A stretch of 64,000 nucleotides of DNA from Ciceribacter sp. T2.26MG-112.2. GTDB taxonomy: Bacteria; Pseudomonadota; Alphaproteobacteria; Rhizobiales; Rhizobiaceae. This document shows positions 41,992-52,631 of this stretch, one piece after another. Made by a program: the position numbers and the translations under genes. The stretch covers positions 147,820-211,819 of the forward strand of contig NZ_UEYQ01000006.1 of assembly GCF_900492205.1 (NCBI RefSeq), given 5' to 3'. The notes beneath the pieces were generated by a model. The model had not been told where the DNA came from. It saw only the letters and a list, made by a program, of their open reading frames with translations, and did no database searches. Each line of letters begins with the position of its first letter. Within the stretch, counting starts at the first letter, position 1.

Positions 41992-42992
41992 GCGGCAGGA
42001 TCGTCCATGGCGGCGGCATCGGCGCGGCGGCGGCGCTCTATGGCGGACGGCCCGAGGACTGGCTGGATCTGTCGACCGGTCTCAATCCCTGTCCGCCGGC
42101 CTTGCCCGCCATCCCCGACCGCATCTGGCACCGCCTGCCGGACCAGGACCTGCTGAACGAAACGCGTCACGCCGCCCGGACCTTCTATGGCACCAGTGAC
42201 ATCCTGCCGCTTCCCGTTCCCGGCACGCAATCGGTGATCCAGTTGCTGCCCAGGCTCGCCGATCGGGAGAGGCGTGCCGCGATCCTCTCGCCGACCTATG
42301 GCGAATATGGCCGCGTGCTCTCGGCCAGCGGCCTTACGGTCGATGCGGTGGCGACGTTAAACGATGTCGATCCCGGCTCCGGGCTGGTCGTCGTCGTCAA
42401 CCCCAACAATCCGACCGGCAGGCTGCATGCGCCTGCTGACCTTCTGTCTCTGGCCGACCAGCTGGCCGGGCAGGGCGGGTTCTTCGTGGTCGACGAGGCC
42501 TTTGGCGACTGCACGCCGGAGACGAGCCTCGCCGGCGCTGTCTCGACGCGGCCGAATCTCATCGTCTTCCGTTCGTTCGGCAAGTTTTTCGGCCTGGCCG
42601 GTTTGCGCCTCGGCTTCGTGATCGCCCAGGATGGTATCCTCGAGCGCTTTGCCGATTGGTTGGGGCCGTGGGCGGTGTCCGGTCCGGCGCTTTCGGTGGC
42701 CAATGATCTGCTGTCGGCCGATCCGCAGCCGCTTCGCCGGAAAATCGCTGATCGTCGGGCGGGGCTCGGGCAGGTGCTCGCAGATGCAGACTTGCGCGTC
42801 GAAGGCGGAACGCCGCTCTTCGCCCTTGTCACCGACCCCCGCGCCGCCGAACTGCATACGCATCTTTGCCGGGCGCATATCCTCACCCGCAAGTTCGACT
42901 ACGCGCCGACGTGGTTGCGCTTCGGGCTGTCACCTGACCCGGTATCCGACCAGTGGCTGGCGGCGGCACTCGCCACGTGGAGCAAAGGATGA
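41988..42992 (+). CDS. cobC: CobC, threonine-phosphate decarboxylase-like PLP enzyme
   Basis: A 334-residue class I/II aminotransferase-fold enzyme. VHGGGIGAAAALYGGRPEDW and WLDLSTGLNPCPPALP are the CobC/CobD(Salmonella) N-terminal motifs, VVVNPNNPTGRLHAPADLL and VVDEAFGDCTPE follow, and the PLP lysine is in FRSFGKFFGLAGLRLG. It supplies the aminopropanol arm with CobD. ATG overlaps the cobB stop, and its own stop overlaps the cobD start. The frame is open far upstream only as an antiphase reading of cobB. Confidence 0.96.
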   Translation: MSGRIVHGGGIGAAAALYGGRPEDWLDLSTGLNPCPPALPAIPDRIWHRLPDQDLLNETRHAARTFYGTSDILPLPVPGTQSVIQLLPRLADRERRAAILSPTYGEYGRVLSASGLTVDAVATLNDVDPGSGLVVVVNPNNPTGRLHAPADLLSLADQLAGQGGFFVVDEAFGDCTPETSLAGAVSTRPNLIVFRSFGKFFGLAGLRLGFVIAQDGILERFADWLGPWAVSGPALSVANDLLSADPQPLRRKIADRRAGLGQVLADADLRVEGGTPLFALVTDPRAAELHTHLCRAHILTRKFDYAPTWLRFGLSPDPVSDQWLAAALATWSKG

Positions 42993-43972
42993 CGGTCTGG
43001 ATCCTCGCTGCACTTTTTGGCGCGCTCGTTCTGGACCGTATCGTCGGCGATCCGCCCGCGCTCTGGGCGCGCCTGCCGCATCCCGTCGTGCTGTTCGGCC
43101 ATGCCATTGCCTTCTTCGACCGCCGGCTCAACCGGGACACGCTCGCACCCGTGACGCGGCGGCGCAATGGTGTGATGGCGATCCTGCTGCTGTTGGCCCT
43201 GTCGGTAGCCATCGGCCTCATGCTGTCCGGTCTTCTTCGTGCCCTCGGTTTCGTCGGCTTTGTTCTCGAACTTCTGGTCGTCGCCATATTCCTCGCCCAG
43301 AAGAGCCTTGGCGACCATGTCGCGGCCGTGGCTCTGGGCCTGCGGACCGACGGGCTGAAAGGCGGACGACGCGCGGTCTCGATGATCGTCGGTCGCGATC
43401 CGCAGGCGCTCGATGAACCCGGGGTCTGCCGCGCGGCGATCGAGAGCCTGGCGGAGAATTTCGCCGATGGCGTCGTGGCGCCGGCGCTCTGGTATGCGCT
43501 CGCCGGTCTTCCCGGCATTTTCGCCTACAAGATGCTGAACACCGCCGATTCGATGATCGGCCACAAGAGCGACACGTACCGGGATTTCGGCTGGGCCTCG
43601 GCGAGGCTTGACGATCTCGCCAACTGGCCGGCCGCACGCCTGTCCAGTCTGCTGATCGCCGCGGCGGCCTGGCTGCGGCAGGGCGTGCCCGCCGCGCGGC
43701 GTTCGCTGTCGGTGACCTTGCGCGATTCCGGCCTGCATCGCTCACCCAATTCCGGCTGGCCTGAAGCGGCGATGGCCGGGGCGCTGGATATCCAACTGAC
43801 CGGCCCGCGCATCTATGGCGGCGAGCGCGTCAGCGAACCGATGATCAACGGTTCCGGCCGGCCGGTTGCCACGCCCCGCGACATAGAGGCGGGCGTCGAG
43901 CTGTTCTATATGAGTTGCACTGTGCTGATAGTTGTGACCGGGCTTGTGCTGGCCGTCGCCCTGCTCGTCTAG
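42989..43972 (+). CDS. cobD: CobD/CbiB, adenosylcobinamide-phosphate synthase
   Basis: A 327-residue membrane enzyme that attaches aminopropanol (phosphate) to adenosylcobyric acid. DRIVGDPPALWARLPHPVVL at the N-terminus, LAENFADGVVAPALWYALAG and YKMLNTADSMIGHKSDTYRD are conserved, with four or five hydrophobic segments. It closes the cobA-cobB-cobC-cobD run, all overlapping by 4 bases. Confidence 0.97.
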   Translation: MTVWILAALFGALVLDRIVGDPPALWARLPHPVVLFGHAIAFFDRRLNRDTLAPVTRRRNGVMAILLLLALSVAIGLMLSGLLRALGFVGFVLELLVVAIFLAQKSLGDHVAAVALGLRTDGLKGGRRAVSMIVGRDPQALDEPGVCRAAIESLAENFADGVVAPALWYALAGLPGIFAYKMLNTADSMIGHKSDTYRDFGWASARLDDLANWPAARLSSLLIAAAAWLRQGVPAARRSLSVTLRDSGLHRSPNSGWPEAAMAGALDIQLTGPRIYGGERVSEPMINGSGRPVATPRDIEAGVELFYMSCTVLIVVTGLVLAVALLV

Positions 43973-44116
43973 AGGTCGCGGCGTCGGCCTGCGGAACATA
44001 TTCCGTTAAAACAATCTTTTCCGTGTCGCTTAATCGCATTTATTCGAATTTATACTATGATGCCCCGGTAAACAGCCGCCTTGGGGGGCGGAGAACAAGG
44101 AAACTGGGGGAATATC

Positions 44117-44545
44117 ATGCGTAAACTGCTTCTGGCCGTTTCGGCCTCCTTGTGCCTGCTGGTTCAGCCGATGGTGGCCTCGGCCAGCAATCTCGTCGCC
44201 AGCATCAGCATTTCCAATCAGACCATGACGGTCACGCAGAACGGCGTCGTCAAGCATCGCTGGAAGGTCTCGACCGCCCGCAAGGGTTACGTCACCCCGC
44301 TCGGCAACTACCGCGCCAAATGGGCCTCGAAGAACCATCGTTCACGCAAGTACGACAATGCGCCCATGCCCTATGCGATCTTCTTCCACGGCGGCTATGC
44401 GGTCCACGCCACCTATGATCTCAAGCGCCTCGGCCGGCCCGCCTCGCACGGCTGCGTGCGGCTGCATCCCGACAATGCGGCGCAGTTCTTCTCCATGGCG
44501 ACGCACAACGGCTTGAAGAACACCAAGATCATCGTCACGCGCTGA
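44117..44545 (+). CDS. L,D-transpeptidase (YkuD domain)
   Basis: A 142-residue exported protein: signal peptide at residues 1-24 (LLLAVSASLCLLVQPMVASA), then a YkuD domain with SISNQTMTVTQNGVVKHRWK and the catalytic GRPASHGCVRLHPDNA (His, Cys, Arg). It forms 3-3 cross-links or links proteins to peptidoglycan in the periplasm. AACTGGGGGAATATC precedes ATG 44117. The 144 bases upstream are AT-rich (TTTATACTATGATG at 44048-44061), suggesting its own promoter. Confidence 0.92.
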   Translation: MRKLLLAVSASLCLLVQPMVASASNLVASISISNQTMTVTQNGVVKHRWKVSTARKGYVTPLGNYRAKWASKNHRSRKYDNAPMPYAIFFHGGYAVHATYDLKRLGRPASHGCVRLHPDNAAQFFSMATHNGLKNTKIIVTR

Positions 44546-44596
44546 CGGGAATTTCGGGGAAGTGGAATTGATACAGCGCGCCGGACCGTCGGCGCG

Positions 44597-45325
44597 TCAG
44601 TCGTTGCCGGCTGCGTAGCGGAGGCGGCGCATTTCGGGAACGATCACATGGCGATTGTTCTCGATGACGATGATGTTGTCCTTGCGCAACTTGGTCATCT
44701 GTCGGCTGACGGTCTCGATGGTCAGGCCGAGGAAGTCGGCAATGTCGGCGCGTGACAGGGGCAGATCGAAGGTGGTCGAATTGCCGTTCCGCTCCGGATC
44801 GATATGGGTGGCGATCAGGTAGAGAAAACTCGCCACCTTTTCCTGGGCCGTCTTGCGACCGAGCGTCAGCATCCAGTCGCGGGCTTCGTCGAGTTCCTTG
44901 AGCGACTGCGAGTGAAGCTTGCGCTCCAGGTTCGGTGCCTCGGCGACCATGCGATCGATGATCGGGCGGGGAAAACAACAGATCTCTGTTTCCGTCGCCG
45001 CTTCCGCCGTCACCGAACTCTCGGTGAGGAACGGCCGGCCGAGAAAGTCCGGGGCGAACTGCAGGCCGACGATCTGCTGACGACCGTCCGCCATCATCTT
45101 CGACAGCTTGACGACACCGTTCAAGATATTGCTGTAGCTGCCGACGTTTTCACCCTGGCCGATGACCTCGTTGCCAGCTTCGACCTTGCGGCGCGTGGAA
45201 TGCTTGTTGAGTTCGGCGAGCTGGGCGGAGCTCAACGTGGCGCAAATGCCGCCATTACGAGCCTCGCAAGCCTTGCAGACGGCCGGAGCTTCGCATTCGC
45301 CTATGTGTTTCTTATGTGCGTCCAT
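44597..45325 (-). CDS. fnrN: FnrN-type oxygen-sensing regulator (Crp/Fnr family)
   Basis: A 242-residue Crp/Fnr regulator. Cysteines at 11, 17, 20 and 28 plus a CC pair near 107 (ETEICCFPR) fit the [4Fe-4S] oxygen-labile cluster of Fnr/FnrN rather than FixK. The cAMP-like effector fold is followed by the HTH (LSRADIADFLGLTIETVSRQ), whose E-x-x-S-R motif reads TTGAT sites. ATG 45325 follows GACGGGGGCGAAATC. It diverges from hemN with an anaerobox in between. It should activate fixN, fixG and hemN at low oxygen. Confidence 0.94.
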   Translation of the reverse strand: MDAHKKHIGECEAPAVCKACEARNGGICATLSSAQLAELNKHSTRRKVEAGNEVIGQGENVGSYSNILNGVVKLSKMMADGRQQIVGLQFAPDFLGRPFLTESSVTAEAATETEICCFPRPIIDRMVAEAPNLERKLHSQSLKELDEARDWMLTLGRKTAQEKVASFLYLIATHIDPERNGNSTTFDLPLSRADIADFLGLTIETVSRQMTKLRKDNIIVIENNRHVIVPEMRRLRYAAGND

Positions 45326-45447
45326 GATTTCGCCCCCGTCTGACGCCAATCTGCCCTTAGGTCAAGTCTCGATTTCACTCGTCCTGGTCCTTATCGACAA
45401 CGCACGCGACAGGTGCATAGGGACTGCACGACAAATCTATCAAGAAA

Positions 45448-45461
45448 TTGATCGAAGTCAA
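45448..45461. promoter_or_regulatory. anaerobox (FNR/FixK site) between fnrN and hemN
   Basis: TTGATCGAAGTCAA matches TTGAT-N4-ATCAA with one change. It lies 66 bases before the chosen hemN start and 123 bases from the fnrN start, so it may serve either gene. Confidence 0.8.
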
Positions 45462-45526
45462 AGGCGCTCTGCAGTCGAAGCGTTACCAACATGTCTAGGA
45501 TGACTTTCAGAAACGCGGCGTATGAC

Positions 45527-46876
45527 ATGCAAAACTCCCTGCTGGCCAAGTATTCCGGCTCCGTTCCACGTTACACCAGCTATCCGACGGCGCCGCATTT
45601 TCATGAGGGTGTGCACTGCGGCAAATATGCGCAGTGGCTGGGCGAACTCGGCAGCCAACACGATTTGTCACTCTATGTTCACATTCCCTATTGCGATCGC
45701 CTCTGTTGGTTCTGTGCCTGTCACACCAAGCACACGCTGAAATACGAGCCGATCGAGACCTATCTTGCCTCGCTCAAGAAGGAGATCGCCAAGGTCGGCA
45801 GCCTGGTCAGCCGCGAGGCGAAGGTGAGCGGGCTGCACTTCGGCGGCGGTTCGCCGACCATGTTGAAGCCACAGGACATGATCGACCTGATGAAGGCCTT
45901 TCGCGAAGCCTTCGATTTCCGTGACGATGCCGAGATCAGCGTCGAGATGGACCCCAACGATCTGGACGAGCCGCGCTATGATGCCCTGGCGGCGATCGGC
46001 ATGACGCGTGCAAGCCTCGGCGTGCAGGACTTCGATCCCAAGGTGCAGAAGACCATCAACCGCATCCAGACCTTCGAACAGACGAAATCCGTGGTGGACG
46101 CGGTGCGGGCGAGGGGTGTTCACTCCGTCAATTGCGACATTCTTTATGGCTTGCCCTACCAGACGATGGAAACGCTGGAGGCGACGGTCGACGACATCGT
46201 CTCTTTGTCGCCCGACCGAATCGCACTCTTCGGCTATGCGCACGTGCCATGGATGAAGAAGCACCAGACGATGATTCCGGAAGAGGCGCTGCCCGACGTC
46301 GAGATGCGCTTTGCCCAGATGACCCGCGCCGCCGACATGCTGGTCGCTGCCGGCTATGAACCGATCGGCATCGACCATTTCGCCAGGCCCGACGACCGCC
46401 TGGCGGTCGCGGCGCGCAACGGCAAGCTGCGTCGTAACTTCCAGGGCTACACCGACGATGCCGCAGAAGCCCTGATCGGCTTCGGCGCCTCTTCGATCGG
46501 GCAATTGCCGCAGGGCTATGTGCAGAACATGCCGGCCACGGGAGAGTATCAGCGGTTGGCGGATACCGATGGCTTGACCGTGGTGCGAGGCATCGAACTG
46601 ACCGACGACGATCGGCTGCGCGCCCATGTGATCGAGCAGATCATGTGCGGCTTCGCCTTCTCCTTCGCCACCGTGCGCAAGCTCTATCCCGGCATCGGTG
46701 AGACGGTGATTGCCGAAGCGCGGCAGTACGCAGCCTCGAATCCGGACGGCATTTGCGAAATCGTCGCCGACGAGTTCCGCCTCACCGAAGCCGGCAAACC
46801 GTTTGCCCGCAGTGTCGCCGCGGTTTTCGACAGCTATCTGGCGACCGGAAAGGGCCGCCATTCGATTGCTGTTTGA
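45527..46876 (+). CDS. hemN: HemN, oxygen-independent coproporphyrinogen III dehydrogenase
   Basis: A 449-residue radical-SAM enzyme of heme synthesis used at low oxygen. The cluster motif is YCDRLCWFCACHTKH (Cys56, 60 and 63 from this start), with LHFGGGSPTML and IGIDHFARPDDRLAVAA as further HemN motifs. ATG 45527 (MQNSLLAKYSGSVPRYTSYP) is preferred because the anaerobox is centred only 36 bases before the first in-frame ATG at 45491, so a transcript from it would start near that codon. The start is the least certain part. Confidence 0.95.
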   Translation: MQNSLLAKYSGSVPRYTSYPTAPHFHEGVHCGKYAQWLGELGSQHDLSLYVHIPYCDRLCWFCACHTKHTLKYEPIETYLASLKKEIAKVGSLVSREAKVSGLHFGGGSPTMLKPQDMIDLMKAFREAFDFRDDAEISVEMDPNDLDEPRYDALAAIGMTRASLGVQDFDPKVQKTINRIQTFEQTKSVVDAVRARGVHSVNCDILYGLPYQTMETLEATVDDIVSLSPDRIALFGYAHVPWMKKHQTMIPEEALPDVEMRFAQMTRAADMLVAAGYEPIGIDHFARPDDRLAVAARNGKLRRNFQGYTDDAAEALIGFGASSIGQLPQGYVQNMPATGEYQRLADTDGLTVVRGIELTDDDRLRAHVIEQIMCGFAFSFATVRKLYPGIGETVIAEARQYAASNPDGICEIVADEFRLTEAGKPFARSVAAVFDSYLATGKGRHSIAV

Positions 46877-46981
46877 GCAACACTTCGGCAGCAATTTTCT
46901 TAGGCGGCCAAACTTACCATTGGCATTTGGAAACGTTTTCCCTATGTGGAACCAAGATTCTCGATACATGAGGTAATTGGC

Positions 46982-47260
46982 GTGACCGCTACATTCGACA
47001 AAGTTGCCGACATCATTGCTGAGACGAGCGAAATCGATCGCGAGACGATAACGCCGGAAAGCCATACGATCGACGACCTTGGCATCGACAGCCTGGACTT
47101 CCTCGACATCGTCTTTGCGATCGACAAGGAATTCGGCATCAAGATCCCGCTCGAGCAGTGGACCCAGGAAGTCAACGAAGGCAAGGTTTCGACCGAGGAA
47201 TACTTCGTCCTGAAGAACCTCTGCGCCAAGATCGACGAACTGCGGGCAGCCAAGGGCTGA
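46982..47260 (+). CDS. acpXL: AcpXL, specialised acyl carrier protein for lipid A
   Basis: A 92-residue acyl carrier protein with the phosphopantetheine serine at Ser37 ([20 protein letters not shown]). The C-terminal half ([20 protein letters not shown]) matches AcpXL, which carries 27-hydroxyoctacosanoate to lipid A in rhizobia and agrobacteria. It begins with GTG 46982, preceded by GAGGTAAT. First gene of the acpXL-fabZ-fabF2-fabF1-adh-lpxXL set. Confidence 0.96.
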
Positions 47261-47285
47261 ACCGCCGGCAGGGCGAAGGTCTTTC

Positions 47286-47759
47286 ATGCTGCTCGAATAT
47301 TTCCAGATGATCGACAAGGTCGAGGCCGTTGACCTCGACCGCGGCACGTTGAAGGCCCGCTCCGTCGTGCCGGAAAAGAGCCCGGTTTTCGAAGGCCATT
47401 TTCCCGGCATGCCGCTCGTTCCGGGCGTCCTCTTGATCGAGACCATGGCCCAGGCCTCCGGCATGCTCGTGCTTGCCGTCAAGGATTTTTCGGCCATGCC
47501 GTTCCTCATGTCGGTCGACGGCGCCAAGATGCGCGCTTTCGTCGAACCGGGCGCTGTGCTCGAGATCGAGGCCGAGCTCGAACATGACGGCTCCGGTTTC
47601 GCCGTGACCAAGACGAAGATCGTTTCGGCCGGCAAGAAGATCTGCGACGCGCAGCTGAAGCTGCGAACCATGCCATTCAGCGAAGTGCCGCTGGCCGATA
47701 TCGTGCGCAAGCGCGCCGGGGAAGTCGGCCTGATGGACGCCATCGCCGCCGCCCGCTAA
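47286..47759 (+). CDS. fabZXL: FabZXL, 3-hydroxyacyl-ACP dehydratase of the very-long-chain pathway
   Basis: A 157-residue hot-dog-fold FabZ. The catalytic residues are in EGHFPGMPLVPGVLLIETMA (His38 and Glu52). It is the dehydratase used in elongation of the lipid A very-long-chain acyl group. It starts 25 bases after acpXL and is followed, after 104 bases, by the two ketosynthase genes. Confidence 0.94.
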   Translation: MLLEYFQMIDKVEAVDLDRGTLKARSVVPEKSPVFEGHFPGMPLVPGVLLIETMAQASGMLVLAVKDFSAMPFLMSVDGAKMRAFVEPGAVLEIEAELEHDGSGFAVTKTKIVSAGKKICDAQLKLRTMPFSEVPLADIVRKRAGEVGLMDAIAAAR

Positions 47760-47863
47760 GACTGCGGCATCGGAGCGCCCGGCTCTGAGACCTTTATTCT
47801 GATGGATGCGAGCCCGCATAAGGGTTCGATGCGCTGGCCGTGTCGCCGGCGAGAGGACAGCAA

Positions 47864-49069
47864 ATGATCAAGAAGCCGAACGATGTGGTGATCACCGGAG
47901 TTGGCATCGTAACCTGCCATGGCACCGGCAAGGAGGCGCATGTGGCGCTCCTGTCTTCCGCCGTGGCGCCGCCGCCGGTGCTCGAGATGGAAAAGTTCAA
48001 GCCCTATCCGGTGCACCGCCTGCCGGAAATCGACTGGTCGCAGCAGATCGCCAAGCGCGGCGATCAGCGGCAGATGGAGAACTGGCAGCGCCTCGGCGTC
48101 TATGCAGCCGGGTTGGCCCTCGATGACGCCGGCATGAAGGACGACCTGGACGCGTGCGGATCGATGGATCTGATCGTGGCGGCTGGCGGCGGCGAGCGCG
48201 ACATCGCGGTCGACAGCCTGATCGTCGACGAGGCGCTGAAGCGCAATGACCGCGAGCGCCTGCTGATCGAGAAGCTGACCACCGAGCTGCGCCCGACGCT
48301 GTTCCTTGCCCAGCTCTCCAACCTCATGGCCGGCAATATTTCCATCGTCCACAAGGTCACCGGCTCGTCGCGCACCTTCATGGGCGAGGAATCGGCCGGC
48401 ATTTCGGCGATCGAGACGGCCTTTTCCCGCATCCGCGCCGGCCAGTCGACGCACACCCTGGTCGGCGGCGCCTTCATCGCCGAACGTGCCGACATCCTGC
48501 TTCTGGTCGAAGGCATCCAGGCCCATTCGACCGGCGAATGGAAGCCCTTGTGGTCGCGGCAGTCGGGCGAGGGCGGCGGCATGGTCCTCGGCACGGTCGG
48601 CGCCTTCCTCATGCTGGAAAGCCGGGCCCATGCCGAAGCGCGCGGTGCCCATATCTATGCGGTTCTCGAAGCTGTCGAAGGCGACCGCGGCAAGCGGGAC
48701 GAGGGCGGTCTGGAGAAGCGGCTCGGCCGCCTGGCCAAGCTCGCCGACGACGTAAGCGCCGCAGACACGGTGGTGTTTTCCGGTTCAAGCGGCCTGCATG
48801 ACCTGGCCGTGAGAGAACAGGCCGTGCTGGCGGAAAAATTCCCCGGCATGCCGGTCCGCGGCTACGGCGGCTCGACCGGCCACGGGCTTGAGGCCCAGTT
48901 CCCGCTCGGTCTGGCGCTTGCGGCGCTCGCCATCGATTCCGGCGCGAAGGTGCCGCCCTTCGATCCGGCGCACGAAGCCGCCATGACCGCGCCCGCCCGC
49001 CACGCCGTCGTGACCACGGTCGGCTATACGCGCGGCGAGGGCATCGCCCTCGTCTCGGCCGATGCGTGA
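47864..49069 (+). CDS. fabF2XL: FabF2XL, ketosynthase-fold protein lacking the active-site cysteine
   Basis: A 401-residue beta-ketoacyl-ACP synthase fold. N-terminal DVVITGVGIVTCHGTGKEAH and C-terminal YGGSTGHGLEAQFPLGLALA are clear. Where FabF proteins have the nucleophile cysteine (T-A-C-A-S-G), this one reads TGSSRTFMGEESAG (about 166-179) with no cysteine, and the HGT motif is missing too. It is therefore probably a non-catalytic partner, like a chain-length factor, of the next gene product. GAGAGGACAGCAA precedes ATG 47864. It is 12 bases from fabF1XL. Confidence 0.9.
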   Translation: MIKKPNDVVITGVGIVTCHGTGKEAHVALLSSAVAPPPVLEMEKFKPYPVHRLPEIDWSQQIAKRGDQRQMENWQRLGVYAAGLALDDAGMKDDLDACGSMDLIVAAGGGERDIAVDSLIVDEALKRNDRERLLIEKLTTELRPTLFLAQLSNLMAGNISIVHKVTGSSRTFMGEESAGISAIETAFSRIRAGQSTHTLVGGAFIAERADILLLVEGIQAHSTGEWKPLWSRQSGEGGGMVLGTVGAFLMLESRAHAEARGAHIYAVLEAVEGDRGKRDEGGLEKRLGRLAKLADDVSAADTVVFSGSSGLHDLAVREQAVLAEKFPGMPVRGYGGSTGHGLEAQFPLGLALAALAIDSGAKVPPFDPAHEAAMTAPARHAVVTTVGYTRGEGIALVSADA

Positions 49070-49081
49070 GGAGTTGAGAGC

Positions 49082-50368
<1,287 letters not shown>

Positions 50369-50426
50369 GCGACGGATCGAATTCCAGTCACCGTGAAATG
50401 AACGCCTTGAGGGCGAGGAAAGACCA

Positions 50427-51455
50427 ATGCGCGCACTGCAACTCGTCGAAGACCGCAAGCTCGAAATCGTCGATCTTCCGGAGCCGGAAGCACCGGGCCC
50501 CGGTGAAGTGACGCTTCGCGTCAAGGCCGTGGCGCTGAACCACATCGACGTCTGGGGCTGGCGCGGCATGGCATTTGCCAAGCGCAAGATGCCGCTCGTC
50601 ATCGGCGCGGAAGCCTCGGGCGTCGTCGAGGCGATCGGCCCCGGTGTCGGCAACATCCTGCCCGGCCAGCTCGCTGCCGTCTATGGCGCGCGCACCTGCG
50701 GCCTGTGCAAGCCCTGCCGCGAGGGTCGCGACAATCTCTGCGAAAACGTCTCGGGCGTGCACGGCTTCCACCTCGACGGTTTCGCCCAGGAAAAGATCAA
50801 TCTGCCGGCCCGCCTTCTGGTGCCGGCCCCTCCGGGCGTCGATGCGGTCGCGGCCGCCCTTGCTCCGGTCACCTTCGGTACGGTCGAGCACATGCTGTTC
50901 GACAATGCCAAGCTCGAACCCGGTGAAACCATCCTCGTCCACGCCGGAGGCTCGGGCATCGGTACGGCGGCGATCCAGCTCGCCAAGAAGATCGGCTGCA
51001 CCGTCATCACCACCGTCGGTTCCGACGACAAGATCGAGCCCGCCAAGGCGCTCGGTGCCGATCACGTCATCAACTACCGCACCGACCGTTTCGAGGGCGT
51101 GGTGCGCAAGCTCACCAAGAAGAAGGGGGTCGACGTCGTCTTCGAACATGTCGGCAAGGACACCTGGGCCGGTTCCATGCTGTGCCTGAAGCGCGGCGGC
51201 CGCCTGGTCACCTGCGGTTCGACGTCCGGCGTCTCGACCGACATGAACCTGATGATGCTGTTCCAGCAGCAGCTGAAGCTTTTGGGCTCGTTCGGCTGCC
51301 GGATGGAGAACATGGCGAACGCCATGCAGAAGATGGCGCGCGGCATCGTCCATCCCGTGATCGACACCGAGGTGCGTTTCGAAGACATCGACCGGGCCCT
51401 GTCGCGCATGGAAGGCCGCCAGGTGTTCGGCAAGATCATCCTCAGGATGGATTGA
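50427..51455 (+). CDS. adhXL: AdhXL, zinc-type alcohol dehydrogenase/quinone reductase family protein
   Basis: A 342-residue medium-chain dehydrogenase. It has the structural zinc ligands in YGARTCGLCKPCREGRDNLC, the catalytic-domain NHIDVWGWRGM, and the Rossmann motif VHAGGSGIGTAAIQLAKKIG. The position between fabF1XL and lpxXL matches the rhizobial very-long-chain lipid A set, where it may reduce or oxidise the acyl chain; its exact reaction is not established. It is 2 bases from lpxXL. Confidence 0.93.
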   Translation: MRALQLVEDRKLEIVDLPEPEAPGPGEVTLRVKAVALNHIDVWGWRGMAFAKRKMPLVIGAEASGVVEAIGPGVGNILPGQLAAVYGARTCGLCKPCREGRDNLCENVSGVHGFHLDGFAQEKINLPARLLVPAPPGVDAVAAALAPVTFGTVEHMLFDNAKLEPGETILVHAGGSGIGTAAIQLAKKIGCTVITTVGSDDKIEPAKALGADHVINYRTDRFEGVVRKLTKKKGVDVVFEHVGKDTWAGSMLCLKRGGRLVTCGSTSGVSTDMNLMMLFQQQLKLLGSFGCRMENMANAMQKMARGIVHPVIDTEVRFEDIDRALSRMEGRQVFGKIILRMD

Positions 51456-51457
51456 GC

Positions 51458-52387
51458 GTGAAGCTCTTCATCACCCGGATCGTCCTAAAGTCTCGCCACT
51501 TCTCGCAGTGGGCGGTGGCGCAATTGGCCTTCGGCTTCCTGACGCTGCTGAAAATCTTTCCGGCCGATCCGGCGATCAATTTCGCCGATCGTCTGATGCG
51601 TTATGTCGGACCGAAGACCAAGCGTCATACGCTGATGCTGACCAATCTGCGCAACGCCTTCCCGGAAAAGAGCGAGGCCGAGATCGAGGCGATCGCGCTC
51701 GGCAGCTGGGGCCATATGGGGCGGCTTGCGGCGGAGTATGTCTTTCTCGACCGCCTGTTTGATTTCGATCCGGACAAGCCGGGCGAGGGGCGCATCGAGG
51801 TCAGCGGCATTCCTCTGTTCCTCGACCTGCGCGACAATCCGCGCCCGTTCATCGTCTTTTCCGCCCATACCGGCAATTTCGAGCTGCTGCCCGTGGCCGG
51901 CGCCGCCTTCGGGCTGTACGTCTCCGTACTCTTCCGCCCGCCGAACAACCCCTATATCGGCGAGAAGGTCTTCGAATTCCGCGCCAAGCGCATGGGCAAG
52001 CTCGTACCGTCCCATGCCGGCTCGTCCTTTGCGCTGGCCCGCCAGCTGGAAGCCGGCGGGGGCGTCGGCGTGCTGGTGGACCAGAAGTTCAAGAAGGGTG
52101 TGTCGACCAAGTTCTTCGGGCGTGACGTCAAGACCAATCCTCTGCTCGCCAAGCTGGCGCGTCAGTTCGATTGCGACGTCTACCCGGCGCGCTGCATCCG
52201 CCTGCCGGGCAACCGCTTCCGTCTCGAGATCGAGCCGCGGGTCGATCTGCCGCGCAATGCGGCAGGACAGCTCGACGTCACCGCGACCGCGCAGCTCTTG
52301 AACAACAAGGTCGAAGCCTGGGTCAGGGAATATCCGGAGCAATGGCTCTGGTATCACGACCGCTGGAGCATCAAGCGCGAACTGTAG
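51458..52387 (+). CDS. lpxXL: LpxXL, lipid A very-long-chain acyltransferase
   Basis: A 309-residue LpxL/HtrB-family inner-membrane acyltransferase. An N-terminal hydrophobic anchor (WAVAQLAFGFLTLLKIF) is followed by the catalytic HX4E motif in SAHTGNFELLPVAG (His near 137) and VLVDQKFKKGVSTKFFGRDV. It transfers 27-hydroxyoctacosanoate from AcpXL to lipid A. It starts with GTG 51458, two bases after the adh stop, with AGGATGGA upstream. The 240 bases after it hold no recognised feature. Confidence 0.94.
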   Translation: MKLFITRIVLKSRHFSQWAVAQLAFGFLTLLKIFPADPAINFADRLMRYVGPKTKRHTLMLTNLRNAFPEKSEAEIEAIALGSWGHMGRLAAEYVFLDRLFDFDPDKPGEGRIEVSGIPLFLDLRDNPRPFIVFSAHTGNFELLPVAGAAFGLYVSVLFRPPNNPYIGEKVFEFRAKRMGKLVPSHAGSSFALARQLEAGGGVGVLVDQKFKKGVSTKFFGRDVKTNPLLAKLARQFDCDVYPARCIRLPGNRFRLEIEPRVDLPRNAAGQLDVTATAQLLNNKVEAWVREYPEQWLWYHDRWSIKREL

Positions 52388-52631
52388 TTACGGTTGTGCC
52401 GACTTTTATTGGTACTTTCCGGGCATGCGTTCGGCGATGGTAGGCACTTCTTCCGAATACGGCGGTTTTGACGGCAGATTTCCCCGATATTGGCGCTTCT
52501 GCGGGCGCATGGTGACTTTGATACCTGAAAGTTAGGTGATTGAATGTGAGAGTCATTCATGTTACCAGCCGGGCAATGTTTCCATGTCGATACGCGTCGT
52601 GGCTGTATGTCCGGACGGCTGCCGATATCGA

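Noticed and set aside
41037..42992. Apparent 651-residue fusion ending in CobC
   Set aside because: The first 317 codons are an out-of-phase reading of cobB; the real cobC start overlaps the cobB stop at 41988.
45668..47743. Long minus-strand open frame across hemN, acpXL and fabZ
   Set aside because: It spans three well-supported plus-strand genes and their gaps, with no recognisable domain.
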